Positions 16,147 to 24,886 of a stretch of DNA of 36,691 bases are shown piece by piece (within the stretch, counting starts at the first letter, position 1; every line of letters begins with the position of its first letter). The position numbers and the translations under genes were made by a program. The DNA is taken from contig NZ_JTEV01000022.1 in the NCBI RefSeq assembly GCF_000786105.1, positions 1-36,691 of the forward strand, given 5' to 3'. The notes below the pieces were generated by a model, which had not been told where the DNA came from, ran no database searches, and saw only the letters and a program-made list of their open reading frames with translations. Source of the DNA: Bdellovibrio sp. ArHS. GTDB taxonomy: Bacteria; Bdellovibrionota; Bdellovibrionia; Bdellovibrionales; Bdellovibrionaceae.

Positions 16147-16166
16147 CCCCGCTGGCAACAGCGGGG
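16147..16166. other. GC-rich hairpin after ahpC
   Basis: CCCCGCTG (16147-16154) and CAGCGGGG (16159-16166) form a perfect 8-bp stem with a GCAA loop. There is no adjacent T-run on the plus strand, so it is probably an mRNA 3' stabiliser or a partial terminator. Confidence 0.6.
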
Positions 16167-16167
16167 G

Positions 16168-16209
16168 CACTTTTCCACCCGGTACACTCTTGAACGGAAA
16201 AGTGTTTTT
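16168..16209 (+). terminator. Terminator-like hairpin between ahpC and ahpF
   Basis: CACTTTTCC (16168-16176) pairs perfectly with GGAAAAGTG (16196-16204) and is followed by five T (16205-16209). The 3' arm is also part of the long stem at 16198-16273, so the two structures exclude each other. Confidence 0.55.
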
Positions 16210-16273
16210 ATAAGTGCCAAATTCAAGGCGTCGACAGCGCCACAATAAAGTTGGCATTTATAAAAGCACTTTT
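16198..16273 (+). promoter_or_regulatory. 23-bp stem in the ahpF leader, abutting its ribosome binding site
   Basis: Bases 16198-16220 pair with 16251-16273 over 23 consecutive positions, with only two G-U wobbles. The 30-nt loop contains a small GC hairpin (GGCG ... CGCC, 16227-16241). The 3' arm ends exactly where the ahpF ribosome binding site GGAGG begins (16274-16278). The stem overlaps the terminator-like hairpin 16168-16204. This looks like a regulated leader or an RNase III target; no known riboswitch class was recognised. Confidence 0.7.
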
Positions 16274-16283
16274 GGAGGTTGTC

Positions 16284-17849
16284 ATGTTAGATTCTTCCCT
16301 CTTAGAACAACTTAAATCTGTCTTCGCAGCTCTGGAAAACACGGTCGAGCTTGTCGTCGAAAACAGCTCTCACGATGACAACAAAGATCTGCTGGAAATG
16401 TTGAATGAGGTGGCCAGCACCTCTGACAAAATTGTTGTTCGCAACAGTGGCAGCAGTTCACCAATGCCGCAATTTCATATTGCCTATAAAGGCAAACATA
16501 CAGGAATTGTCTTCAAAGGAATTCCAGGCGGTCATGAATTCACCTCGTTGATCCTCGCGATCCTTAATACGGATGGCAAAGGCAAGGCCTTAGACAGCCT
16601 GATTGCCAGCCGTGTGAAGCGTTTAAAAAAGAATATCACGGTTCAGTCTTATATCTCCTTAACCTGCGAGAACTGCCCGGATGTCGTTCAGGCTTTGAAT
16701 CAGTTTGCGCTGGTTCACGGCAGCCTACGCCACGAAATTATCGATGGCGGTTATGTTCAAGACGATGTGCAGGCGCTGGGTATCCAAGGGGTGCCCAGTC
16801 TGGTGGCCAATGCAAAAATGTTCCATTCCGGCCGCATCCAGCTTTTGGATTTATTAACGAAGCTTGAGAACACTTTCGGTGTGGATGAATCTGCTCCCAG
16901 CGAAGATCCCATAAATAAGAATCTGGGACATTTCGATACGCTGGTGATCGGCGGTGGACCGGCGGGAGTTTCCGCTGCGATTTACACCGTTCGTAAAGGT
17001 TTGAGTGTCGCGATGATCACCGAAAAAATCGGCGGTCAGGTGCAGGAAACGAAGGGTATTGAGAATCTGATTTCGGTGGTTTACACGGAAGGCCCGCAAT
17101 TGGCGGCGCAACTCAATCAGCATCTGGCAAGCTATCCGGTTAAACTTTTTGAAAACCGCCGGGTTAAGAAAATTCACAGCAAGGATGGCGTGAAAGCCAT
17201 CGAACTGGAAAGTGGCGAACATCTGACGGCGGATGCCGTGATCGTAACCACAGGCGCAAAGTGGCGTGAGCTGAATGTGGAAGGCGAAAAAGATTATCTG
17301 GGTCGCGGCGTGGCTTACTGCCCGCACTGTGATGGCCCCTTCTACAAGGGTAAAAAAGTGGCCGTCATTGGTGGCGGTAATTCTGGTGTCGAGGCCGCGA
17401 TTGACCTTGCGGGCATCGTGCGCGAAGTGGTGGTCTTTGAATACAATGACCAGCTTAAAGCGGATAAAATTTTGGTGGATAAATTAAAGTCTTTGCCGAA
17501 TGCCTCTATCATCACCAGCGCGAAGACGCAAAAAGTGCTTGGCGATGGTCAGAAAGTCACGCAACTTGAATATGTCGATCGCACTCTGGATAAAACCGAG
17601 AAGATTGATATTGATGGCATCTTCGTGCAGATTGGCTTAGTGCCCAACAGTCAATTCTTGAAAGACACGGTGAACTTAAGCAAATTTGGCGAAATTGTTA
17701 TCGACGAAAAAGGTCGAACTTCTGAACCGGGCATTTATGCCGCCGGTGACGTGACTACGACGCCTTACAAACAAATTGTGATCGCAATGGGCGAAGGGGC
17801 CAAGGCCGCCTTGGCTGCTTTCGAAGATCGCATGTACAAACACAGCTAA
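16284..17849 (+). CDS. ahpF: Alkyl hydroperoxide reductase subunit F
   Basis: AhpF passes electrons from NADH through FAD and two disulfides to AhpC. The 521-residue protein is full length: an N-terminal tandem thioredoxin-like domain with the redox pair CENC (Cys128/Cys131), an FAD-binding motif GGGPAGVSAAIY near residue 219, the thioredoxin-reductase-type disulfide CPHC at about 346-349 in YCPHCDGP, a nucleotide-binding motif GGGNSGVEAA after it, and GIYAAGDVT near the end. The ATG at 16284 follows TTGGAGG. It is downstream of ahpC but separated by 155 bp of unusual structured sequence. A terminator follows. Confidence 0.96.
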   Translation: MLDSSLLEQLKSVFAALENTVELVVENSSHDDNKDLLEMLNEVASTSDKIVVRNSGSSSPMPQFHIAYKGKHTGIVFKGIPGGHEFTSLILAILNTDGKGKALDSLIASRVKRLKKNITVQSYISLTCENCPDVVQALNQFALVHGSLRHEIIDGGYVQDDVQALGIQGVPSLVANAKMFHSGRIQLLDLLTKLENTFGVDESAPSEDPINKNLGHFDTLVIGGGPAGVSAAIYTVRKGLSVAMITEKIGGQVQETKGIENLISVVYTEGPQLAAQLNQHLASYPVKLFENRRVKKIHSKDGVKAIELESGEHLTADAVIVTTGAKWRELNVEGEKDYLGRGVAYCPHCDGPFYKGKKVAVIGGGNSGVEAAIDLAGIVREVVVFEYNDQLKADKILVDKLKSLPNASIITSAKTQKVLGDGQKVTQLEYVDRTLDKTEKIDIDGIFVQIGLVPNSQFLKDTVNLSKFGEIVIDEKGRTSEPGIYAAGDVTTTPYKQIVIAMGEGAKAALAAFEDRMYKHS

Positions 17850-17857
17850 TAAAAAAA

Positions 17858-17882
17858 GGGACCCTTGTTGGTCCCTTTTTTA
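17858..17882. terminator. Bidirectional terminator after ahpF
   Basis: GGGACC (17858-17863) pairs with GGTCCC (17870-17875), flanked by seven A on the left and seven T on the right, so it also serves the convergent VOC gene. Confidence 0.88.
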
Positions 17883-17901
17883 TTTAGTAAATCACCGTGA
17901 A

Positions 17902-18258
17902 TCAGTGTTCGCACAACTCGATGGAATGCCCATCGGGATCTAGCACGATGGCCTTTTTCCCGTCTGGCATGTCGGTCGGGTCCAAAATGCACATGCTTCC
18001 TGGAATCGTCATCAGTTCACCGACGATACGTTCTAAATCTGTAATTTTAAAACCCAGTTGCAAACTGGGAATCTGAGACTTCTCAGCGTTTTTGATGGAA
18101 TACAAAGAAAACTCGACACCGTTGTGAACGGCTCGATGCACTTCACTTCCCTTATCAACTTTTGACGCTGTAAATTGAAAGCCTATTATTCCATAGAAAC
18201 CCAGCATGTCTTGTAGATGCGGGGTGTTTATTGTGATAGAAGTGATTAACAAACTCAT
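17902..18258 (-). CDS. VOC superfamily (glyoxalase/dioxygenase-like) protein
   Basis: A 118-residue single VOC module, half the size of a two-module dioxygenase. It shows SLLITSITINTPHLQDMLGFY at the start, the paired-beta layout, and DPTDMPDGKKAIVLDPDGHSIELCEH at the end, where DPDGHxIEL is the VOC signature. The metal-ligand His of the first half is not obvious, so activity is uncertain. The ATG at 18258 is preferred: the longer start at 18294 would overlap the divergent pepN start. The two genes begin 27 bp apart, so their promoters must lie within each other's coding starts or be very compact. Confidence 0.8.
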   Translation of the reverse strand: MSLLITSITINTPHLQDMLGFYGIIGFQFTASKVDKGSEVHRAVHNGVEFSLYSIKNAEKSQIPSLQLGFKITDLERIVGELMTIPGSMCILDPTDMPDGKKAIVLDPDGHSIELCEH

Positions 18259-18285
18259 CGTCTCTATTATCTGAATCGAGGGCTT

Positions 18286-20904
18286 ATGAAACAAGAAAAA
18301 ATTTATCTCAAAGACTACAAAGGACCCGCTTTTTCTGTGGATTCAATAAACCTCGACTTCGTCATCAATGAAGACTTTTGTCGAGTTATCGCGAAAAGTA
18401 AGATGAAAAGAACGGCGGACAGCGCCGAACTTCGTTTAAATGGCGTTGAGCTGAAGCTGGTGTCCGTAAAAATTGACGGAACACTTTTACAAGCTGATCA
18501 ATATCAGGTGACCGATGAGGAAATGATCATCCCATCCACGCCCGCTCAATTCGAACTGGAAATTGAGACTGAGTTGCAACCCCAAAATAACACCTCCCTG
18601 GAAGGCCTTTACAAGTCGAATGGGATTTTCTGCACCCAGTGTGAAGCCCAAGGCTTCAGAAAAATCACCTATTTCCTGGACCGTCCCGATGTCATGACCT
18701 CTTATTCCGTGACGATTGAGGCCGATAAAAAGAAGTACCCAGTCCTGCTTTCCAATGGCGATCGCATCAAAATTGAGGATTTGGGGAATGGGCGCCATAA
18801 AGCCTACTGGCGCGATCCACATAAAAAGCCTTGCTACTTATTCGCTTTGGTTGCTGGTGACTTGGGCGTGATTCGTGACACTTTCACCACGGCTTCAGGT
18901 CGCAAGGTGAATTTGGAAGTGTATGCAGCCCATGGCAAACAAGAGCGTTGCTGGCATGCGATGGAATCTTTGAAAAAATCCATGAAGTGGGATGAAGAAA
19001 CTTTTGGTCTGGAATACGATCTGAATGACTACATGATCGTGGCCATCGATGATTTCAATGCCGGCGCCATGGAAAACAAAGGCTTGAATATTTTCAATTC
19101 CAGATTGGTACTGGCTGATGCCAACTCTGCCACCGACGTCGACTTCCATAGCATCGAGTCCGTCGTCGCCCACGAATACTTCCACAATTGGACCGGCAAT
19201 CGCGTGACTTTGCGCGATTGGTTCCAACTTTCGTTGAAAGAAGGTTTGACGGTTTTCCGTGATCAGGAATTTTCGGCGGATATGACTGATCGAGGTGTGC
19301 AGAGAATTGAAGATGTCGATGCTCTGCGCGCGGGTCAGTTTGCCGAAGACGCCGGACCGAATGCTCACCCGGTTCGTCCCGAGTCCTGCATGGCCGTGGA
19401 TAACTTCTTTACGATGACGATCTATGAAAAAGGGTCGGAAGTAATTCGCATGATGCAAACCATTGTGGGACGCAAAGGTTTCCGCAAAGGCATGGATGAG
19501 TACTTTAAACGCCATGATGGACAAGCTGTGACCACTGAAGATTTCGCTGCGGCGATCTCGGAACCCAACGGTAAAGACTTTGCGTTGTTTAAACGCTGGT
19601 ACAACCAGGCCGGCACCCCCGTCGTGCAAGTGCACGAGGCTTTCGATGCGGCCCAAGGCGAATACACTTTGACGCTTGAGCAGTCCTGTCCCGCGACACC
19701 CCACCAACCGCACAAAGAGCCTTTTCATATTCCCTTGTTGATGGGGCTTTTGGATAAAAACGGGAAAGAGCTTTCCTTAAACTGTGAAAAAGTCCAAGTG
19801 AATACAGACGGGAAAACTTTGCTTGAATTGAAAGAGCACAAAGAGACTTTCGTCTTTAAGGGGCTTAAAGAACGTCCGGTTCTTTCAATCCTTCGCGAAT
19901 TTTCAGCGCCCGTGCATCTGCGCTGGGCCGCTTCCGAAGACGACCTCTACTTCTTAATGGAAAAGGATACGGACTCTTTCAATCGCCGAGAAATGGCGCA
20001 AAAGTTGGGCTTGAGTCTTCTGCACACTTTGATTGCCCGTCATCGCGAAGGAGCTCCGCTGAATATCGATGTTCGCTATTTGAATGCAATCAGCGCGACT
20101 TTGCAGGACGCGGATATGGATCCTAGTTTTAAGGCAAAAATGCTTCAACTGCCCAGCCATGCGATTTTGGCACAGGAAGAAGAGGTTTTGGATGCGGAAG
20201 CTTTCCACAGTGCGCGCACGGCTTTGCGAACGGCTATTGCACGTGAAAATCGCACACAGCTTCTCGACATCTATCACAAATACCACGGTCTAGATCCGAA
20301 GAGCCACGATCCGAAGGTTTTCGGGCATCGCGCCTTGAAGAACCAGGCCCTGACCTATTTGGCCGAATTGCACGACCCCGAGATTCTGGCTTTGGTGAAC
20401 AAACAATACTGGGAAGCGCAAAATATGACCGATCGGATGACGGCGTTGACGATCTTGGCAGACACCGAATCCGACTTGCGTGAAAAAGCCCTGAATGACT
20501 TCTACAACAACTGGAAGGATGATTCAGTGGTCATTAATAAATGGTTCACGGCACAGGCGACAACAACACGCCCGCAGACGCTCGAGGATGTAAAGGCCTT
20601 AACCAAGCATCCGGCCTTTAACATTACCAACCCCAACAATGTGTATTCGTTGTTGCGGGCCTTTGGCGCCAATATCGTGCGTTTCAATGATCCGAAGACA
20701 GAGGCTTACGAATTCTATGCTGACAAAATTCTTGAGATCGATGCAAAAAATCCGCAAGTCGCAGCACGCCTTTGTGCGGCCTTCAACTTTGTGAAAAAAC
20801 TGGACCCTGTTATGAAGGAAAAAGCGATGAAGCAGATTAAACGCATGGTCGCTGTTGAAACCTTGTCTAAGAATTCACGCGAGCTTTTACAGTCCGCGAT
20901 TTAA
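18286..20904 (+). CDS. pepN: Aminopeptidase N (M1 family)
   Basis: An 872-residue zinc aminopeptidase, the usual length for proteobacterial PepN. Motifs: GAMENKGLNIF at about residues 259-269 (substrate N-terminus binding) and the zinc site VVAHEYFHNW at about 293-302, with the third ligand in SLKEGLTVFRDQEFS about 20 residues later. It lacks a signal peptide, so it acts in the cytoplasm, finishing degradation of peptides to amino acids. That would feed the propionyl-CoA route handled by the Prp enzymes (inference). The ATG at 18286 has GAGGG upstream. It ends at a strong bidirectional terminator. Confidence 0.96.
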   Translation: MKQEKIYLKDYKGPAFSVDSINLDFVINEDFCRVIAKSKMKRTADSAELRLNGVELKLVSVKIDGTLLQADQYQVTDEEMIIPSTPAQFELEIETELQPQNNTSLEGLYKSNGIFCTQCEAQGFRKITYFLDRPDVMTSYSVTIEADKKKYPVLLSNGDRIKIEDLGNGRHKAYWRDPHKKPCYLFALVAGDLGVIRDTFTTASGRKVNLEVYAAHGKQERCWHAMESLKKSMKWDEETFGLEYDLNDYMIVAIDDFNAGAMENKGLNIFNSRLVLADANSATDVDFHSIESVVAHEYFHNWTGNRVTLRDWFQLSLKEGLTVFRDQEFSADMTDRGVQRIEDVDALRAGQFAEDAGPNAHPVRPESCMAVDNFFTMTIYEKGSEVIRMMQTIVGRKGFRKGMDEYFKRHDGQAVTTEDFAAAISEPNGKDFALFKRWYNQAGTPVVQVHEAFDAAQGEYTLTLEQSCPATPHQPHKEPFHIPLLMGLLDKNGKELSLNCEKVQVNTDGKTLLELKEHKETFVFKGLKERPVLSILREFSAPVHLRWAASEDDLYFLMEKDTDSFNRREMAQKLGLSLLHTLIARHREGAPLNIDVRYLNAISATLQDADMDPSFKAKMLQLPSHAILAQEEEVLDAEAFHSARTALRTAIARENRTQLLDIYHKYHGLDPKSHDPKVFGHRALKNQALTYLAELHDPEILALVNKQYWEAQNMTDRMTALTILADTESDLREKALNDFYNNWKDDSVVINKWFTAQATTTRPQTLEDVKALTKHPAFNITNPNNVYSLLRAFGANIVRFNDPKTEAYEFYADKILEIDAKNPQVAARLCAAFNFVKKLDPVMKEKAMKQIKRMVAVETLSKNSRELLQSAI

Positions 20905-20930
20905 TTCCCAAGCCGCCCACACGGTAAAAT

Positions 20931-20965
20931 AAAAAAGGCAGAAAGTATTCTTTCTGCCTTTTTTA
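20931..20965. terminator. Bidirectional terminator between pepN and folE
   Basis: GGCAGAAAG (20937-20945) and CTTTCTGCC (20950-20958) form a perfect 9-bp stem with a TATT loop, flanked by six A and six T. Together with the A/T flanks the symmetry serves both convergent genes. Confidence 0.92.
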
Positions 20966-20983
20966 TTTCTAATTTCTTAAGCT

Positions 20984-21700
20984 TTATTTAGTTCGGCAGT
21001 GCTGCAGGAATTCTTCCCGCGTTTCCATGCGGGTTTTAAAATGCCCGCGAAGGTCCGCCGTGGAGGTCGTACTTCCCGTGTCTTCAATTCCCCTCATCAC
21101 GACACAATAGTGCTTGGCACTGATGTGTACCGCTACGTGCTCTGTTCCCAGAATGTACTGAAGACAATCAGCGATCTGTTTCGTCAGTCGTTCTTGCACT
21201 TGCGGGCGTCGTCCAAAATATTGGACAATGCGGTTAATCTTAGACAAACCAATCACCTTCTTATTGGGGATGTAAGCCACCGTCGCAAAACCATCGATCG
21301 GCAGAAAGTGATGTTCACAGAACGAAAGACAGCTAATATTCTGCACTACGATCATCTGATCATAGTTCATTTTATTTTCAATCACCGTCATCTTCGGAAA
21401 CTTTTTAGGATCCAAACCGCTAAAGACTTCGTTGACGTACATCTTGGCAACACGGCGAGGCGTTTCCCGAAGACTGTCATCGGATAGATCCAAACCTAAT
21501 GTTTCCATGATGTCGACAAACTTAGCCGTGATTTTTTCAATTTTTTCTTCGTTGCTCAGGCCGTTTTCAATCATCGGCGTGGGACGCACGTTATCCAAAA
21601 TCTGTTTTACAGCCACGGGAACTTCGTGCGGTGATGCCGGGTCCACCGGCGGCAACTTACTGGAAACTTTATGGGACTTTTTCTTCGTTGTTTTAGCCAT
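20984..21700 (-). CDS. folE: GTP cyclohydrolase I
   Basis: Converts GTP to 7,8-dihydroneopterin triphosphate, the entry to tetrahydrofolate (and in some bacteria queuosine or biopterin) synthesis. The 238-residue protein has a basic extension of about 45 residues before the conserved core. Zinc ligands are visible in SCLSFCEHHFLP (Cys and His) and in HYCVVMRGI (second Cys). GRRPQVQERLTKQIAD and STADLRGHFKT are typical of FolE. The ATG has AAGG upstream. It is transcribed alone, converging with pepN. Confidence 0.95.
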   Translation of the reverse strand: MAKTTKKKSHKVSSKLPPVDPASPHEVPVAVKQILDNVRPTPMIENGLSNEEKIEKITAKFVDIMETLGLDLSDDSLRETPRRVAKMYVNEVFSGLDPKKFPKMTVIENKMNYDQMIVVQNISCLSFCEHHFLPIDGFATVAYIPNKKVIGLSKINRIVQYFGRRPQVQERLTKQIADCLQYILGTEHVAVHISAKHYCVVMRGIEDTGSTTSTADLRGHFKTRMETREEFLQHCRTK

Positions 21701-21761
21701 GATTCTACCTTGGATGAAAACGCTCTTATGCCCTAAAAATCTGTCTCAAGAAAGCTTAAAG

Positions 21762-22433
21762 CTAAACTTTCTGTAAATTTTGGCTATTCAGCCACTGCCG
21801 AATCATTTCTTTGTCCGATGGCGAAGCCCCGACGAAATGAACCCGAACATGGTCCGCTTTCACATCGATCACTTTTGCAGAGCATTGAATATCATTAATA
21901 TCCGTGAGCTGTAAGGAAAGCTGATCTCCTGCCTTGTAAGAAGTCGTCGGCGGCACGACGATGCGGGCACCTGTATAGGAAAGATCTAGTGTCTGTGTTT
22001 CAAGACCATCTAGCACCACGGGGGTCGCTATCGCAAAACGGTCCCCTGTCGGAGCAAACCAATTCTGTCGCCGATCCAAATAGGGATAACGAAAGAAATA
22101 TGATACGGTTCCCACAATAAACAAAACTAAAAGGCAGTCCAAAAGTTTGGCCGTGCTAATCACCGGATCCACGTTTTCCATATCACGAATCAGACCGTAT
22201 CCCGTGTTTAAAACAAACAAACCACAAAGAATAATTCCCAACATCCATGCCGACTTGTGACGAATCATCAAACTGACGCCGGCACCAAAAATAAGTAGCC
22301 ACCCCACCCAACTAAAAATCTGATTTCCTGTTCTTTGATACATGAGAATATCCAAAACAGGAGTCAAAATAAGTACGGCGGCGGCCATCTGCACGGTCTT
22401 GGGTCGTTCTAAGGCGGTTGATTTCGTTTCCAT
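21762..22433 (-). CDS. Membrane protein with C-terminal PilZ domain
   Basis: A 223-residue protein with about four transmembrane segments in residues 15-120 and a cytoplasmic PilZ domain in residues about 120-220. PilZ domains bind cyclic di-GMP through RxxxR and D/NxSxxG motifs. The second is present (DLSYTGAR) but the first is reduced to a single Arg in GDRFAIA, so ligand binding may be weak. A sigma-28-like promoter lies directly upstream (22445-22471), suggesting membership of the motility regulon (inference). No good ribosome binding site is seen before the ATG at 22433. Confidence 0.8.
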   Translation of the reverse strand: METKSTALERPKTVQMAAAVLILTPVLDILMYQRTGNQIFSWVGWLLIFGAGVSLMIRHKSAWMLGIILCGLFVLNTGYGLIRDMENVDPVISTAKLLDCLLVLFIVGTVSYFFRYPYLDRRQNWFAPTGDRFAIATPVVLDGLETQTLDLSYTGARIVVPPTTSYKAGDQLSLQLTDINDIQCSAKVIDVKADHVRVHFVGASPSDKEMIRQWLNSQNLQKV

Positions 22434-22444
22434 ATAAGGACTCT

Positions 22445-22471
22445 TATCGGAAAAACCAAATTGAGGTTAAA
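22445..22471 (-). promoter_or_regulatory. Sigma-28 (FliA)-like promoter of the PilZ gene
   Basis: On the minus strand TTAACCTC (22471-22464), 11 bp, then TCCGATAA (22452-22445). The -10 half is identical to that of the chemoreceptor promoter at 32650-32676 and fits the consensus GCCGATAA; the -35 half is weaker. The start site would be only about 5 nt before the ATG. Confidence 0.4.
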
Positions 22472-22563
22472 TCAATGCGTACCAAAATGAGATCAAACGC
22501 ACAGTGCCTTCACCGCGAGATTTTTATTGATTCCTAATTCGCGTCCAATAGAATTTTCCCATT

Positions 22564-23727
22564 GTGAAACATTATAATTTTATCTCGACATTCATCGTTC
22601 TCGCTTTTCTTTTCACCTGCAAGCAGGCACAGGCCTATCCTGATTTTATCGGCTACGCTTATTCTTCCTGCATTACCTGCCACTATAATGGTCTGGGCGG
22701 AGGCGCCTTGAACGACTATGGGCGCGCCTTGTATGCGACGGAAATCACCGCCCGCGATGTCTTTCCAAAAAATATGGAAGAAGAAGACATTGCCGCGATG
22801 TCAGGATTTCTAGGTTCAAAACCCTTACCTTGGTGGATTCGCCCCGGCCTTAAATACCGCGGTTTATGGCTGAAGATGGATCCGGGTTCACAAGCGACTT
22901 CCGAACGCTTCATCAATATGCAAAATGATGTGAACCTGACTTTCTTTTTTGATAAAAAACAGAAATACACTGTGGTCACCACACCCGCCTACACCGGTGT
23001 CGAAGCCTACTATGGAAAAACCAATACGTGGTTCATGAAGGAGTACTACCTTCGTTACAAACAGAGCAACAATCTGTGGTGGTACGTCGGCCAAATGGAC
23101 AAAGCCTATGGGCTTCGCAATGTCGATCACACGGCCGTCAATCGTCGTGCGATCACTTTAGGTCAGTTCGATCAATCCCAAGGTGTGATTGCGCACTTCA
23201 CTTATCCCAAATGGGACGTGGCTGCGAATGTTTTTTTCGGCAACGGAGCGCAAGACGAAGCTGAAAAACAAAAGGGCTTTTCTGTCACCGGCGAGTATCA
23301 GGTTTATGAAAAGTTCAAAGTGGGAGGTTCGTTTTTAAGTTCTGAAAGCGAACAAAACAAATGGAATCTTTTGGCGTTCACGACACGTCAGGGACTTTCA
23401 AAAGCTTCCGCGATTATGGCCGAAGCCGGCTTTAAGGAGCGCACCAATAAATCTGCAGGCAGCGACGCAACCTTGGGAACCTATGCCCTGGTGGAGACGC
23501 TGGTGAATGTTCGCCGTGGATATAATATTTTGTCGGTCATTGAACACAGCAAGGACGACATTAAAAATTCTTCGCCCGAAGTGATGAAATGGAGTGTGGG
23601 TGCTTTGTTATTCCCTCTGCCGCGACTCGAACTGCGAGCGATGGCCACAAATGCAAAAGTCTATGCAGACCAAACGGGTTCAGAAGATGCCTGGGCACTT
23701 CAGGGCCAGGTTCACGTTTCTTATTAG
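22564..23727 (+). CDS. Monoheme cytochrome c domain fused to an outer-membrane-barrel-like protein
   Basis: A 387-residue exported protein. A signal peptide (about 1-24, ending AQA) is followed at once by one heme c site, SSCITCHYNG (Cys36, Cys39, His40), and LNDYGRALYATE. From about residue 90 on, the sequence alternates short hydrophobic and polar strands with many aromatic residues and ends VHVSY, an aromatic C-terminus as in outer-membrane barrels. A heme group next to a porin-like barrel suggests electron transfer at the outer membrane, but this is inference. The start is GTG at 22564 with no clear ribosome binding site. The next gene follows after 8 bp and is probably in the same operon. 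Confidence 0.75.
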   Translation: MKHYNFISTFIVLAFLFTCKQAQAYPDFIGYAYSSCITCHYNGLGGGALNDYGRALYATEITARDVFPKNMEEEDIAAMSGFLGSKPLPWWIRPGLKYRGLWLKMDPGSQATSERFINMQNDVNLTFFFDKKQKYTVVTTPAYTGVEAYYGKTNTWFMKEYYLRYKQSNNLWWYVGQMDKAYGLRNVDHTAVNRRAITLGQFDQSQGVIAHFTYPKWDVAANVFFGNGAQDEAEKQKGFSVTGEYQVYEKFKVGGSFLSSESEQNKWNLLAFTTRQGLSKASAIMAEAGFKERTNKSAGSDATLGTYALVETLVNVRRGYNILSVIEHSKDDIKNSSPEVMKWSVGALLFPLPRLELRAMATNAKVYADQTGSEDAWALQGQVHVSY

Positions 23728-23735
23728 GAGAAGTT

Positions 23736-24353
23736 ATGAAAAAGTCGATCTTGTTTTTATTCGTCAGCTTCTTACTTTCGACCTCTTACGCGCAAGATGT
23801 GGCCCTTGGAAATGAAGCGCCTTTGCTGTCAGACGACGTCATGGAAAACGCCCCTTCCCAAGAAGGCTGGGGATTAAATATTTCTGCCCTTCAATGGAAT
23901 GAGAAATTAAAAGTCCAGCAAGGTGCCAGTGGTATTTCAGATACCGCTAATTACAACGGCGTGGTTCTGACCCTTCAAAAAGAAGTGACTTATGGTCATT
24001 GGGGATGGAGTTTTGGCGCCTTCTTCGGAACGGGTCGCGCTAACGGTGGCGGTGATAACTCTTTGAGCTATTCGGAAGGCAAAGTGACTTTCACGGTACT
24101 GGGTGTTTCACCGCGCGCCTTTTACCAATTTTCCGGAAGAATCAACGCCGGTGTTTCTGCTTTGGCTTTCGTGAAGAATGCCGACTGGCCCACGGCATCG
24201 GGACAAACTGTCGACTCGGGTCAAAATAACAACCTCATGCCGATGGTGGATCTGAATATTCGCCTGTTCCAACATTGGGATTTGTACCAGGGATTAGGGC
24301 CTCTTTCTGAAGAAGGCACTCTTTGGAAAATCGGAGCCACTTACCGCTTTTAA
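23736..24353 (+). CDS. Predicted outer-membrane beta-barrel protein
   Basis: A 205-residue exported protein with a signal peptide (about 1-19, ending SYA). The rest is made of Gly- and aromatic-rich amphipathic strands (for example GHWGWSFGAFFGTGRANGG) and ends WKIGATYRF, the terminal Phe expected for Bam-dependent barrel assembly. No specific family recognised. The ATG at 23736 follows TAGGAGAAG; the longer frame from 23589 lies inside the preceding gene and is rejected. It starts 8 bp after the cytochrome-barrel gene, so the two may form one outer-membrane complex. Confidence 0.75.
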   Translation: MKKSILFLFVSFLLSTSYAQDVALGNEAPLLSDDVMENAPSQEGWGLNISALQWNEKLKVQQGASGISDTANYNGVVLTLQKEVTYGHWGWSFGAFFGTGRANGGGDNSLSYSEGKVTFTVLGVSPRAFYQFSGRINAGVSALAFVKNADWPTASGQTVDSGQNNNLMPMVDLNIRLFQHWDLYQGLGPLSEEGTLWKIGATYRF

Positions 24354-24360
24354 AAATGAA

Positions 24361-24386
24361 TAAAGGCGCTGCCCACTGCGCCTTTA
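24361..24386. terminator. Hairpin between convergent genes
   Basis: TAAAGGCGC (24361-24369) and GCGCCTTTA (24378-24386) form a perfect 9-bp stem with an 8-nt loop. It lacks a good T-run on either side, so termination may be weak. Confidence 0.5.
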
Positions 24387-24406
24387 CTCTCTCGATCCTC
24401 TGCAAG

Positions 24407-24886
24407 CTATTTTACTGGAATAGCCACGTTAAGAGTGACCTCGTCTTCGACTCCCACGCCCATGTAACTGATGTCCGTGATCCCGAAATCAGACAAGGTC
24501 AGCTTGAAGTTGGCCTGCAAAGTTTTGCCTTCCACCTTGTAAGTGCCTTCAATATCTTTCTCGACACCCTTGATTTTAATTTTCCCTTTTCCCTTGCCGG
24601 CCTTGCCGGTTGCGGAAACTAAAACCGCCTCAGGAAAAGCACTGGTATCGAGATGCTTCTGGGTATGTTTATCACGAAGTTCGACGCCGGTTTTTAATGT
24701 GCGAAGATCGACAACAATGTTTTCCGCCGACACTTCGTCCCCTTTGATCAGGGCTTGGCCTGTGACCGCGCCGGTCTTCGCCTTAAAATCTCCCATTGGA
24801 TTTAAAATAACATCGACTGTGACACTTTGAGCGAAAGCTCCCGCCGACAAAGCTGTAGTAATGAATAAAGCAGCGAAAAACTTCAT
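24407..24886 (-). CDS. YceI family periplasmic protein
   Basis: A 159-residue protein with a signal peptide (about 1-19, ending AFA) and the YceI pattern: the strand VTVDVILNPMGDFKAKTGAVTG, then DLRTLKTGVELRDKHTQKHLD, FPEAVLVSATG and the C-terminal KLTLSDFGI. YceI proteins form a lipocalin-like barrel that binds polyisoprenoids or other amphiphiles. GGGGGAT lies before the ATG. It converges with the barrel gene at 23736 and is not in an obvious operon. Confidence 0.88.
   Translation of the reverse strand: MKFFAALFITTALSAGAFAQSVTVDVILNPMGDFKAKTGAVTGQALIKGDEVSAENIVVDLRTLKTGVELRDKHTQKHLDTSAFPEAVLVSATGKAGKGKGKIKIKGVEKDIEGTYKVEGKTLQANFKLTLSDFGITDISYMGVGVEDEVTLNVAIPVK

Noticed and set aside
18895-19728. 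277-codon minus-strand frame inside pepN.
   Set aside because: Antisense shadow of the pepN zinc-site region; no family resemblance.
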